Shown here piece by piece: positions 25,956-35,637 of a DNA stretch of 56,915 nucleotides. Position numbers and translations under genes: made by a program. The notes under the pieces are model-generated. The model saw only the letters and a program-made list of their open reading frames with translations, did not search any database and was not told the origin of the DNA. The stretch comes from Moritella sp. JT01 (GTDB lineage: Bacteria > Pseudomonadota > Gammaproteobacteria > Enterobacterales > Moritellaceae): the NCBI RefSeq assembly GCF_001574435.1, contig NZ_LOCN01000007.1:668009-724923 (forward strand), read 5' to 3'. Within the stretch, counting starts at the first letter, position 1. Each line of letters opens with the position of its first letter.

Positions 25956-27107
25956 TTACGAATGTCTTGAGGAAGCCCATTCAATAAGCAGTTCCGCACT
26001 TTTATGGGCGCCCTGATTGTCGATATTAATCGTCTCTGCAGGACTGGCTAATGCTTTATTAATCGCAGTTTTTAACGTCTCGATACTCAATTCACTATTC
26101 TTAACTAATTGTAATACATTGCTTTGTGCTAACACTTCACTTCGCGCCAACTGTTCTGTTTCGCCTTCACCTTCAAACGGTATTACCACTGCAGGAACCG
26201 CAGTCAATAACAGATCCATCACAGTGTTATAACCCGCTCTTGAAATAGACACATACGCATTACTCAATGCTTTTAAAAAATCATCTGCGAGATCAACAAC
26301 TTGCAAGTTTGATTGTTGCTGCGCTTTAAAATAAGCTTTGTCGGCACTGTCCATATTTGGACCTGTAATCAATAACCACTTTTTATCCGCTGCAAATCCA
26401 CTATTAAATAACGCCATCACTGCAACTAAAATATCTTTACCGATACTGCCGCCTCCGACAGACACAACTATCGTATCCCGTGTTTTCTGCGACTTATCAC
26501 CATTTGCCATGGTCGGGCAAACATATCCGGAATAACTGATTTTATCGGCAATCATACCGGCAACTGGAAAGCTTTTTTCTAATGGGTAAAAGTTTTTATC
26601 TCCATGCACTAATACATGCTGGTAATACGTTTTTACAAGGTTAACGTACTCTTGTTCTCTTACTGTTGAACGACGTTGCAAAATATCTCGGATAGAAGAA
26701 ACCAGTACAGGGGGATTACTTTGTGACTTAACCCAATTAAGGAGCGGTAACAACTCAAAGCGCATTTGCCTGCGACCAAAAGGATACGTTTCAGTAACAA
26801 TTAAATCAGGTTGCAAGGTCTCGCAAAGGGCTAATAGAGCCTGTGTACGCTCTTTTTTATCATCATCATTAACAGGAGTGTTATCTGCTTTAACTAAACC
26901 ACTAAAACCTGAATCAGCGCTTTTAACCGCCATTAACTGGTGCATCGTCGCATCACCAAAAGACATGCTCGGAACAGGCATACCACCAAAAATAACATCT
27001 ACATGAGCACCCTTCTCACACAATGCTTGAACAATAAGAGAAGAGCGACGAACGTGGCCAATACCTAATAAATATTGCACATAATACATAATACGTGGCG
27101 CTGACAT
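25956..27107 (-). CDS. MurG-like glycosyltransferase (COG4671-type), second copy
   Basis: The 383-residue product has a GT-B fold pattern related to GT28/MurG: YYVQYLLGIGHVRRSS at the N terminus, VVSVGGGSIGKD in the middle and the C-terminal donor region SRAGYNTVMDLLLTAVPAVVIPF. It resembles the product of the adjacent gene, with GHxRR and GGYNT-type motifs in common, which suggests an ancient duplication. It belongs to predicted glycosyltransferases without an assigned acceptor (COG4671-type by memory). It lies 48 bases after its paralogue and 85 before the WcaL-like gene. Confidence 0.8.
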   Translation of the reverse strand: MSAPRIMYYVQYLLGIGHVRRSSLIVQALCEKGAHVDVIFGGMPVPSMSFGDATMHQLMAVKSADSGFSGLVKADNTPVNDDDKKERTQALLALCETLQPDLIVTETYPFGRRQMRFELLPLLNWVKSQSNPPVLVSSIRDILQRRSTVREQEYVNLVKTYYQHVLVHGDKNFYPLEKSFPVAGMIADKISYSGYVCPTMANGDKSQKTRDTIVVSVGGGSIGKDILVAVMALFNSGFAADKKWLLITGPNMDSADKAYFKAQQQSNLQVVDLADDFLKALSNAYVSISRAGYNTVMDLLLTAVPAVVIPFEGEGETEQLARSEVLAQSNVLQLVKNSELSIETLKTAINKALASPAETINIDNQGAHKSAELLIEWASSRHS

Positions 27108-27155
27108 ATGCCTAATTCCTTACTAAAAACACAAATTAAAAAGAACTAAATTAGA

Positions 27156-28334
27156 TTATTTTGATACCAACTCACCAAATCGATCAGCAACAAAGTCTAA
27201 ACCATTCATCAAGTTATCAAGTCTATGTGTACTCGGTTTATCTTGTAGCAATAATTTAATAATACTGTCGCGCATCACTTCAACTGAACGTTCAGACTCC
27301 AAATCAAGCATAGATAACAGGCCAACGTCTGCTGCATTACTTGCTCGAATTAGCTGCTCTTTGCGTGGGTAGCTACGAGGTAAAATTAATGCACGCTTAT
27401 CAAACGACAGTATTTCGCAAAACGTATTGTAGCCACCCATGGCAATCACCGCCTCAGCTTCGCTCATCAAATGCTCGAGATGATTACTGAATGTGATCGC
27501 ATCGACATGCGGTAACAACTCTGCACGATGCAAAAACGCATTACGATCCGCAGCAGGCATAAAAGGACCAAGTACAAACAAGGCAGGCATCAGTGTTGAG
27601 CTACTCTCATAAGCACGTAACACCCAGTCAATCATTTCAACACCATCACCGCCACCACCAGGGGTGACCAAAATATAAGGCCTATCAGGAAAATTAATGG
27701 CATCAGTATCGACTTTTTGTGGTAACTGCCTTGGCAAATAACCAGTAAATAAGGTTTTATCTGTGACGACTTGCTTTATATCTAGCCCCTTTAATGGATT
27801 AGATACCTCAGCTGGACCATAAACCCAAAGCTCATCATAAAGATTTTCAAGCAATGGCATCACATTTTTCTTCTGCCATTCTTTTTTTAAAAGCTCGGGA
27901 GAGTCCATCACATCACGTAAACCGAGAATACATTTGGTATTCGTATCTTTAAAATAGGCTAGCGTACTAACGACTTCATCTTTCAATCCACCCGGCTCTT
28001 TATCGACAAGGAAAATATCCGGTTTGAAGACTTTAGACGTATTCAAAATGATGGCTTCACGTAATGCCAGAGTATCAGCAAGATCGATAAGTAAGCCAAG
28101 TGAGGTGTATTCACCATTGTGAAGCTTAATAACGCCTGGAATACGAATAAAATCAACACGGGCTTTAAAATCAAAGCGACCAATAATCGGTGAACCAGTA
28201 ATAATTAAAACAGATAAGCCCTTGTATCGGTCAACAAGCTCATGCGCGATGGTTCTACAGCGCCGCAAATGCCCAAGACCGAAAGAGTCGTGACTATAAA
28301 TAAGCAAACGGCTATTATTTAATTTACTGCGCAC
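27156..28334 (-). CDS. MurG-like glycosyltransferase (COG4671-type), first copy
   Basis: The 392-residue product starts with RLLIYSHDSFGLGHLRRCR, characteristic of predicted COG4671-type glycosyltransferases. The middle has YILVTPGGGGDGVEMI, and the donor-site region is AVIAMGGYNTFCEILSFDKRALILPR. The GTG start at 28334 has AAAGAGA about seven bases upstream. It follows the channel gene by 117 bases on the same strand. Two paralogues side by side suggest two successive transfers, or a heteromeric enzyme; both are inference. Confidence 0.8.
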   Translation of the reverse strand: MRSKLNNSRLLIYSHDSFGLGHLRRCRTIAHELVDRYKGLSVLIITGSPIIGRFDFKARVDFIRIPGVIKLHNGEYTSLGLLIDLADTLALREAIILNTSKVFKPDIFLVDKEPGGLKDEVVSTLAYFKDTNTKCILGLRDVMDSPELLKKEWQKKNVMPLLENLYDELWVYGPAEVSNPLKGLDIKQVVTDKTLFTGYLPRQLPQKVDTDAINFPDRPYILVTPGGGGDGVEMIDWVLRAYESSSTLMPALFVLGPFMPAADRNAFLHRAELLPHVDAITFSNHLEHLMSEAEAVIAMGGYNTFCEILSFDKRALILPRSYPRKEQLIRASNAADVGLLSMLDLESERSVEVMRDSIIKLLLQDKPSTHRLDNLMNGLDFVADRFGELVSK

Positions 28335-28451
28335 TTGAATTCTCTTTAACTAAATATTATTAAGATGGATAAGGTTATCAAAAAAGAGTTGGCTAAGATA
28401 GCTAACTACTCACTTAATAAACCTTTCATTTTATTAAAAATAAACACTCGA

Positions 28452-30818
28452 TTAGTTATAATCAGAGTCTATTTTGTCGTTCTTTTTTATCTCTGTAGAG
28501 ACGCTTAATGCGGCAGCAGCACCCAATGTTTCAGCAAGTTCATCATTTTTTTCAATCATATCCTTCAGGTCTTCTTTGTCTTTACCTGCATGCTGAGTTA
28601 ACACATGTACAGAGCGATGAGCAAACTCAATACCATTGGCTTTTAATGATTCTTGTACAAGTCTAAATGCTTCACGGCGAATGACCCATTGCTCACCAGG
28701 TACACACGTAAACTTCATCCGGAAGATAAGCGCGGACTCTTCAACCCTCGTCACCCCTTGCGATTTCAATGGAAGTAAAAAATGTTGCCCATATTCAGGA
28801 TGCAACAGCATTTTTTGCCCCACTTTTTTGATCAACTTACGTACCTTTTCAACGTCAGTTTTGTAATCTAATCTAAACTCTAATTTCTTAGTGATCCAAT
28901 CACGGGATAAGTTACTGACGGTTGCCATTTCGCTAAAAGGGATCGTTTGTACTGCGCCAAGGTGATGACGTAATGTAATTGAACGAATAGAAATGCGTTC
29001 AACAGTACCACGTAAGCCTGCAGCCTCAATATATTCACCACGGCGAAATGCATCATCAAGTAAAAAGAAGATACCAGAAATTACATCCTGTACGAGTTTC
29101 TGAGCACCAAAACCAACGGCGATACCGACGATACCCGCACCAGCAAGTAACGGTGCTATTTCGACACCCATAATACTCAAAATCATCAATACAACACATG
29201 AAAACAAGAACACTAATAAAAATGAACGGACAAGCGGTAGCAATGTTTCTGAACGAGATGCACCAGCGCCACCACCTTCACCTTCAAGCGTTGAAGTACC
29301 TGAGTCATTATTCACGCACGCATCGTAAGGAAGGTGACGCTCAATTGCAGACTGAATAATTTCCCACACAGCGGATGCGATAATAACAACAACGATAATA
29401 TCTACAAACATTTGAATAAAACCGCCAAGGCTATTCGCTAATTTCTCCCAGGCGTTATGATCAAAACTGGCATCAATGTGATAGAAAATAACAGCGACGA
29501 ATATGATGCGGAAAGCAATAATGACTCTGCGGATAAATTTATCACAACGCATTTCAAAAGAATGGCTTTGCAACCATGTGATACGCTTAAGCTGGTTAAG
29601 CAGAACAAAGATCAACCGGTCTAATATAGGATAGGTAAACGTCAGCCACCAAATAGGCGTAAAGTTATCTGCTTGCTCGTAATAGCCTAAAAATTCGTAC
29701 GTAGCCCAGAATACCCAAGCCACAAACAACCAGATAGTAAAAATGGTCGCCCAGGTTTGACGTAAAAATCGGGTAAATGCTGAACTGGTTTCTTTTGCAT
29801 CAATAAACATACCTTCAATGGTTTTACGATTAAACCAAATAAAGGCAATTGATAAAATATTTAAGATCATCCCTGTTGCTGGAATAATCAGTGCAAATAG
29901 GATCGTGTCTAACGAGAATAATATGAGGACATACCAGAGTGTTGTAATAGTAAGATATATCGACATAAAAATAAGAATTGACCAATACAGTCGAGTCGCC
30001 GACGAACAGTCAATTTTAAACAATCGATTACCTTTAGCATAGGGAGCAAAGATAAGTCGTAATATAATCATTAATGCACGTATTTTAACAACAAGACCTA
30101 GCCCATGCAGGCTTAGTACACGAAATGGGTCGGTTTCATTATAGTTGTAAACCGCAATCAGCGCGGCAATTAAGGCGAAAATAGCAATGCCTACATATTG
30201 AAAAAATCCACGCATGAGTATGTAATCAAGATTGTCTTTAAAACTCGAATCTTTTTCTTTCGCAACACTCTCAGAAAAAGAATCCATTTTCAGACTAACA
30301 ACACGCTCTACAATAAAACCAGAAACAAGCATCAACACAAAAATAGTAAACAAAGAGGTGAAACGCCCTACACCTTCTTCATTCGTCAGATTATTAATTA
30401 ATTGCGCTTGGTGTTGAGGCCACAACGCTAAACTGGCTAATAATTTTGCTTTACGATCTCTGGCATCCATTAAAAAAATAAAACGAGCCATTTCATCATT
30501 TCGATAACCGTATTCTTTATTACTCCCACGTTGTGCCGACGCCTCTGTAACACGCCAGTTTTTCGCCTTACGCGCGTTTTTTCTATCTGCAACGAAAGGG
30601 TCATTATCATTATTTACAGGTTGGTAATCAGCTGACAGGTAATCACTCTCGTTACTGACTGGGCTGGTCTTTACTATATCAACCGTTTCTTTTGTCAGTG
30701 ATAACTCGGCCTCTTGCGCATAAGCAAAACTTGTATTACTCAGCATCAAGAGCATATAGATCAATATTGTAGCGACGAGTGTGCGACTAAAGACGCTTGA
30801 GGTAATACGTTTGGGCAT
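28452..30818 (-). CDS. Large MscS-family mechanosensitive channel (YbiO-like)
   Basis: The roughly 788-residue product has a signal peptide (ending AYAQ), a periplasmic segment of about 110 residues, nine to eleven predicted membrane helices and a C-terminal MscS domain. The pore helix is LLAGAGIVGIAVGFGAQKLVQDV, with the gate-typical Gly/Ala pattern, followed by the beta domain (GEYIEAAGLRGTVERISIRS) and an acidic coiled-coil-like tail. Size and layout resemble E. coli YbiO/MscM. An ATG at 30818 is chosen over an upstream TTG at 30830; neither has a strong ribosome site. It is the first gene of the apparent glycan operon, which is unusual context for an osmotic safety valve. Confidence 0.88.
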   Translation of the reverse strand: MPKRITSSVFSRTLVATILIYMLLMLSNTSFAYAQEAELSLTKETVDIVKTSPVSNESDYLSADYQPVNNDNDPFVADRKNARKAKNWRVTEASAQRGSNKEYGYRNDEMARFIFLMDARDRKAKLLASLALWPQHQAQLINNLTNEEGVGRFTSLFTIFVLMLVSGFIVERVVSLKMDSFSESVAKEKDSSFKDNLDYILMRGFFQYVGIAIFALIAALIAVYNYNETDPFRVLSLHGLGLVVKIRALMIILRLIFAPYAKGNRLFKIDCSSATRLYWSILIFMSIYLTITTLWYVLILFSLDTILFALIIPATGMILNILSIAFIWFNRKTIEGMFIDAKETSSAFTRFLRQTWATIFTIWLFVAWVFWATYEFLGYYEQADNFTPIWWLTFTYPILDRLIFVLLNQLKRITWLQSHSFEMRCDKFIRRVIIAFRIIFVAVIFYHIDASFDHNAWEKLANSLGGFIQMFVDIIVVVIIASAVWEIIQSAIERHLPYDACVNNDSGTSTLEGEGGGAGASRSETLLPLVRSFLLVFLFSCVVLMILSIMGVEIAPLLAGAGIVGIAVGFGAQKLVQDVISGIFFLLDDAFRRGEYIEAAGLRGTVERISIRSITLRHHLGAVQTIPFSEMATVSNLSRDWITKKLEFRLDYKTDVEKVRKLIKKVGQKMLLHPEYGQHFLLPLKSQGVTRVEESALIFRMKFTCVPGEQWVIRREAFRLVQESLKANGIEFAHRSVHVLTQHAGKDKEDLKDMIEKNDELAETLGAAAALSVSTEIKKNDKIDSDYN

Positions 30819-31016
30819 AGTAATAACCAAATATTGATTGATAAGAATAACTATAGTATCAAAACTTTATGAACGAATGATATGAGATCCGCACATTACT
30901 AATTCATTTCATGAATATCGAATTTGATTGATAAAATAAGTAGGTAGTAATAGATAGGGTAAAATTATTTGGCTGTAAAATTCGTTAATACAATACAGTA
31001 GTACAATCAATAGCTG

Positions 31017-31052
31017 AAAAAAAACCGCCCACTTTAGCAGTGAGCGGTTTCA
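31017..31052 (-). terminator. Terminator of the porin gene
   Basis: On the minus strand a 12-bp stem with one mismatch (arms 31050-31039 and 31033-31022) is followed by a long T run. It lies about 40 bases after the porin stop. Confidence 0.88.
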
Positions 31053-31092
31053 TTAGTCAGTGTTGTTTATAGCAACGAATCAACAGGGTTGA

Positions 31093-31989
31093 TTAGAAGT
31101 ATACACGACCACCGATAGCAACTTTTTGATCTGAAGATGTTGTATCAGTGTCTGAAGAATTAAATTCTATGAATGTTTTTACGTCTTTAACGATTTCGTA
31201 GTCAGCACCGATTACAAGTTCTGAACCATCAACTTTTGCAACTTCTAGGATATCGTACATAGCGTATACGCCAGCTTGACCTAGTGCGTAATGAACACCG
31301 AAACCGTATGCAGAAGTATCAACGTTGTCAACTTCTAATGTTTGGTACTGAGCACCTAACGTTAATGCGTCAAGAGAGTATTGTGCGCCAACGATAAGAG
31401 CTGAATTATCTGAGTTATTAGTAGCTGCATTATCGTTCTTAATGTTGTAAGCAACACCAAGAGATAGGCCAGCAACATCGTATGTACCACCGATAGAGTA
31501 AGTATCTTTGTCCATTAGACCAACAACTACTGATGCGCCACCGAATGTTTTAGTATATTCAAGTTGATCTTGTGTATCTGAACCAGCTTCAGCATTTTGG
31601 TGGTTATAAACGCCATTCTCGTATGAGAAATCGTTCATTACTAAGTCATCATTTAGACCAAGTTTTTTACCAAGAACAAGTTTACCGTATACGTCATGTT
31701 CGAAACCAACGAAAGCATTGTTGATGTATAAAGTATCAAGAGAATTAACGTCTTTATATTTGATTTCCATCTGACCGAATGCTTTAACACCTTCGCTTAA
31801 TTCTTTAGATGCTTTAATATCGAAACGTGAGCCAGCATCTTCAAATTTAACGTTATCTTTATCGTTAACTAGAACGTGGCCACGGAAAGAACCGCCTAGA
31901 GAAACTGAAGTACCTTCGTTGTTATAAACTTCAGCAGCGTTTGCAGCGCCAGCTAGTAAAATTGCAGTAGCAAGAATAGTCTTTTTCAT
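31093..31989 (-). CDS. General porin (OmpC/OmpU-like)
   Basis: The 298-residue product has a clear signal peptide (MKKTILATAILLAGAANA-AE) and a 16-strand barrel pattern ending in VYF, the porin terminal aromatic. It includes FKFED-like GSRFDIKASKEL, AFGQMEIKY and NAFVGFEHDVYGKLVLGKK, typical of gammaproteobacterial porins. At about 298 residues it is somewhat shorter than OmpC/OmpU. Codon use looks highly biased, consistent with strong expression. The leader holds repeated TTGGTTTAA motifs. AAAGGA precedes the ATG. Confidence 0.93.
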   Translation of the reverse strand: MKKTILATAILLAGAANAAEVYNNEGTSVSLGGSFRGHVLVNDKDNVKFEDAGSRFDIKASKELSEGVKAFGQMEIKYKDVNSLDTLYINNAFVGFEHDVYGKLVLGKKLGLNDDLVMNDFSYENGVYNHQNAEAGSDTQDQLEYTKTFGGASVVVGLMDKDTYSIGGTYDVAGLSLGVAYNIKNDNAATNNSDNSALIVGAQYSLDALTLGAQYQTLEVDNVDTSAYGFGVHYALGQAGVYAMYDILEVAKVDGSELVIGADYEIVKDVKTFIEFNSSDTDTTSSDQKVAIGGRVYF

Positions 31990-32071
31990 TTTGAAATCCT
32001 TTATGATTTATAAGTTAACTCACTCATTACTTAAATCTCTCACTGAGATGATTTTATCTGGTAATGATCGG

Positions 32072-32138
32072 TTAAACCAAGAGTTAATGTACTCTAACAA
32101 GTAGCGAGTTAAACCAATAATTCATCTGATTAAACCAT
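32072..32138. promoter_or_regulatory. Three TTAAACCA direct repeats upstream of the porin gene
   Basis: TTAAACCAA (32072-32080), TTAAACCAA (32109-32117) and TTAAACCAT (32130-32138) lie in the same orientation, 37 and 21 bases apart. The innermost could overlap a -35. Porin genes are often controlled by OmpR- or ToxR-type proteins that bind direct repeats; the identity of the factor here is unknown. Confidence 0.45.
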
Positions 32139-32542
32139 TTGAATAAGATTTAACAACTACGCTTAAAACTTGGTATAGATTATACTCACAATATATTTTT
32201 GAAAACTATAAGGAAAATCAATCGGAGATCAAAAACAAGATCATGGACACAAAAAAAGGTATGACATCTAGAAATTTCTTGACAGCTGGAATTACAGACA
32301 CCCCTAAGGAGAGCTTTTTTCAAGCTAAATGGTTAAAAAGAACACGTATGTTAAGTTTACTATTCTAACTACTATATTCCATTCAATCTGCTAACTATTC
32401 AGAACGATAAAATGCTCTAAAGTTCAATTTAATATGCCGATAATGATTTAGGGTTAGTTTCTAGGATAGGAGAATATAAAATTTCGGCAAGGTTAATTTC
32501 TTTTATCTATATATAGGCAGCAAAATAGAGGTCGAAAAATAC

Positions 32543-32573
32543 GTAAAAAAATACCCCAGCAATACTGAGGTAT
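32543..32573 (-). terminator. Terminator of topA
   Basis: On the minus strand ATACCTCAG (32573-32565) pairs with CTGGGGTAT (32559-32551), with one wobble. A run of T follows. It sits about 60 bases after the topA stop. Confidence 0.85.
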
Positions 32574-32631
32574 CTTATAACCACATAGCTGCCTATAAAG
32601 GCATAGGTTGAGCGCTAGAAAGAATCGTTAA

Positions 32632-35316
32632 CTACTTTTCAGCAGCAGGCTTCTTCTTCTCAGCAGCAGGCTTTTTCTTCACCGCTTTCTTCTTCTCTTC
32701 TTCAACCCATTTACCATCAATATAATGCGCAGTCCAACCAGTAGCTTTCTTTTCTACCTCCGTCATTACATATTGTTCTTTGGTCTTACGGCTAAAGCGT
32801 ACTATCGCTTTATTACCTGCAGGGTCTTGCGCTGGCGCATCTGCTAAGTAATAAAATTTCGATGAGATACGGTCTCTGAAGCGAACTAACTCTTCAATCA
32901 GCGGAGCACGTGTCTCACGAGATTTAGGGAAAGTATTCGCCGCTAAGAAGATGCCCGCAGCACCGTCACGTAGCACAAAGTAAGCATCCGATTTTTCACA
33001 TTCCAATTCAGGAAGGAAAACAGGATCTTCTTTTGGCGGCGCAACTTCACCACTTTTCAGGATCTTACGGGTGTTTTTGCATTCTTCGTTAGTACAGCCC
33101 ATGTATTTGCCAAAACGGCCATTTTTAAGCTGCATATCAGACATACAACGGTCACACTCAACCACTGGGCCATCATAGCCTTTTAGCTTGAATTCACCTT
33201 TCTCGACTTCGTAGCCCGTACATTCAGGGTTATTACCACAAACGTGCAGTTTACGTGTTTCGTCAATCAGGTAGCTGTCCATTGCAGTACTGCATTTAGG
33301 ACAACGACGTTTTGCCATCAGCGCTTCAGTTTCAGCGTCCTCATTCAGCAAATCAATCGCTTCTTCGCCTGATACGAGGTTAATGGTTTTCTTACAGCGT
33401 TCTTTTGGTGGCAAATTATAACCCGCACAACCGAGGAAAACACCCGTTGTCGCAGTACGGATACCCATCTCACGTTGGCATGTTGGACATTCGATATCCG
33501 TGATAACCATTTCGTTCGAGCGCATACCGCCTTCAGACACTTCAGCACCGGCTGTGAGCAGCTGCTTCTTAAAGTCACCAAAGAAGTCATTAAGTACATC
33601 AATCCAATTCAGCTTGCCTTCAGCAACGCCATCAAGTTGAGACTCCATGCTTGCGGTAAAATCGAAGTTCATTAACTCTTCAAAACTTTCAGTCAGACGT
33701 TCAGTAACAATCTCACCCATTTTTTCAGCGAAGAAACGACGGTTTTCAACTTTTACATAACCACGATCTTGAATTGTTGAAATAATCGAAGCATATGTCG
33801 ATGGACGACCAATACCACGTTTCTCTAATTCTTTAACCAATGACGCTTCATTAAAACGCGCAGGTGGCTTAGTGAAGTGTTGCAAAGGATCAACAGTAAT
33901 CAGGTCAAGTGCTTCACCGACTTCCAGTACGGGTAAATTACTTTCATCTTCAGATTTCTTGCTCATTGGTGGTAACGCTTTAGTCCAACCAGGGAAACGT
34001 ATAGTACGTCCCTTCGCGGTAAGCTGATACTCGCCAGCAGCAATCGTCAATTTCGTTGAATCGTATTGTGCAGGCACCATTTGACAAGCAACAAACTGAC
34101 GCCAAATTAGTTCGTATAATTTCTTAGCGTCATCATCCATGCCTTTCAAATCGCCTGACATAATATTTACATCAGAAGGTCGGATCGCTTCATGGGCTTC
34201 TTGCGCGCCTTTTTTAGAGCCGTATAAATTCGGTTCTGCAGGTAAGTAATCTTTACCGTATTTTGCTTCAATGAAACCGCGGGCACTTTCTACAGCGTCT
34301 TTACTCAAGTTTGTTGAGTCAGTACGCATATAGGTAATGTAACCGCCTTCATATAAGCGCTGTGCCAGACCCATTGTACGTTTAACACCATAGCTATGAC
34401 GCGTACTAGCCGCCTGCTGTAGTGTTGACGTAATAAAAGGTGCTTTAGGCTTACTGCTTGTCGCTCTGTCATCGCGTTTTAATAACGAATAACTTGCGTT
34501 TTGTAAGTCAGTAACCGCTTTGGTCGCTTGTGCTTCATTAACAGGTTTAAATGCTTCACCGGCATATTTAACCGCTTCAACACGTAATGGCTCACCCAGT
34601 GACGTCACTAAATCTGTATGGACATCCCAAAATTCTTCTGGAATGAACGCTTTAATGTCACGCTCTTTGTCTACGATTAAACGTACCGCTACCGACTGAA
34701 CACGTCCAGCAGATAAGCCACGCGCGATCTTTTGCCAAAGTAACGGCGATACCATATAGCCAACAACACGATCTAAGAAACGACGCGCTTGTTGTGCATT
34801 CACACAATCAATGTTCAATTCTGACGGTTGTTTAAATGCTTCTTGGATCGCTGTTTTGGTAATTTCGTTAAACGTTACACGTTGGAAACGTGAATCATCA
34901 CCACCAATAATTTCCCGCAGGTGCCATGCAATAGCTTCCCCTTCGCGGTCCAAATCGGTTGCGAGATAGATAACATCTGCTTTTTCAGCAAGTTGTTGTA
35001 ATTCAGCAACGACTTTTTCTTTACCAGGTAAAATCTGATACGTTGCTGCCCAGTCATTTTCTGGGTCTATGCCCATACGCGAATATAACGATTTTTTATC
35101 ACGTTTTTCTTTAAATGCAGCTTTAGCTTCTGGCGTCATGCCTTTAGTTTGTTGCGCAAGCGTCGGTGCACCAGCTCGTTTTTTGGCTGCTCCACCACTT
35201 GTCGGTAAATCACGTACGTGTCCCACACTTGATTTAACAATGTAGTCTTTACCGAGATATTTATTAATGGTCTTCGCTTTTGCTGGCGATTCCACAATTA
35301 CCAGAGATCTTCCCAT
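32632..35316 (-). CDS. topA: DNA topoisomerase I
   Basis: TopA relaxes negative supercoils by a type IA mechanism. The 894-residue product has the TOPRIM start [14 protein letters not shown] and [13 protein letters not shown], and the active-site tyrosine in [14 protein letters not shown]. Three C-terminal four-cysteine zinc modules follow (CPTC, CPKC, CDRC). It ends in a Lys-rich tail with a duplicated KKKPAAEK unit, making it about 30 residues longer than E. coli TopA. An upstream neighbour on the same strand, sohB, is 321 bases away. Confidence 0.97.
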   Translation of the reverse strand: MGRSLVIVESPAKAKTINKYLGKDYIVKSSVGHVRDLPTSGGAAKKRAGAPTLAQQTKGMTPEAKAAFKEKRDKKSLYSRMGIDPENDWAATYQILPGKEKVVAELQQLAEKADVIYLATDLDREGEAIAWHLREIIGGDDSRFQRVTFNEITKTAIQEAFKQPSELNIDCVNAQQARRFLDRVVGYMVSPLLWQKIARGLSAGRVQSVAVRLIVDKERDIKAFIPEEFWDVHTDLVTSLGEPLRVEAVKYAGEAFKPVNEAQATKAVTDLQNASYSLLKRDDRATSSKPKAPFITSTLQQAASTRHSYGVKRTMGLAQRLYEGGYITYMRTDSTNLSKDAVESARGFIEAKYGKDYLPAEPNLYGSKKGAQEAHEAIRPSDVNIMSGDLKGMDDDAKKLYELIWRQFVACQMVPAQYDSTKLTIAAGEYQLTAKGRTIRFPGWTKALPPMSKKSEDESNLPVLEVGEALDLITVDPLQHFTKPPARFNEASLVKELEKRGIGRPSTYASIISTIQDRGYVKVENRRFFAEKMGEIVTERLTESFEELMNFDFTASMESQLDGVAEGKLNWIDVLNDFFGDFKKQLLTAGAEVSEGGMRSNEMVITDIECPTCQREMGIRTATTGVFLGCAGYNLPPKERCKKTINLVSGEEAIDLLNEDAETEALMAKRRCPKCSTAMDSYLIDETRKLHVCGNNPECTGYEVEKGEFKLKGYDGPVVECDRCMSDMQLKNGRFGKYMGCTNEECKNTRKILKSGEVAPPKEDPVFLPELECEKSDAYFVLRDGAAGIFLAANTFPKSRETRAPLIEELVRFRDRISSKFYYLADAPAQDPAGNKAIVRFSRKTKEQYVMTEVEKKATGWTAHYIDGKWVEEEKKKAVKKKPAAEKKKPAAEK

Positions 35317-35637
35317 ACAGACGGATTCTTTTAATTTATGAATAATATGAAATTGATGAATACAATTGATAATTTATCGCTTAAGGATAGTCAAAAAGCA
35401 TCATCTTATATTTGTACTCTATTTATATATATACATTGAATACACTTATAGTAGTCAATAATTTTTTAATTATTTTTTTTATGTCTATATTTCATACAAA
35501 AATATTACATAAGAATAGCAATAACTATCTGACATAATTATTCACAAAAAACATAAAAATCAAACTAATAAACCACATACACTTGAAATACGTGGTTTAT
35601 GTTTCAATGCATATTTTACAGTTATGAACCTACAATT
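35317..35637. other. 321-bp AT-rich gap between sohB and topA
   Basis: A hairpin (ataaaccac 35568-35576 / gtggtttat 35592-35600) lies about 40 bases after the sohB stop, read on the minus strand. A moderately T-rich stretch follows it, so it may be the sohB terminator. The rest presumably carries the topA promoter; no gene was seen. Confidence 0.5.

Larger units (their letters stand above)
31990..32631. other. 642-bp region between topA and the porin gene
   Basis: The right end has the topA terminator. The left half is the porin control region, with three TTAAACCA repeats. Candidate porin -10 elements on the minus strand are TATAAT (32184-32179) and, nearer the gene, TAAAAT about 18 bases after a TTGGTT. 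The remainder (about 32230-32530) is AT-rich with no gene seen. Confidence 0.55.
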
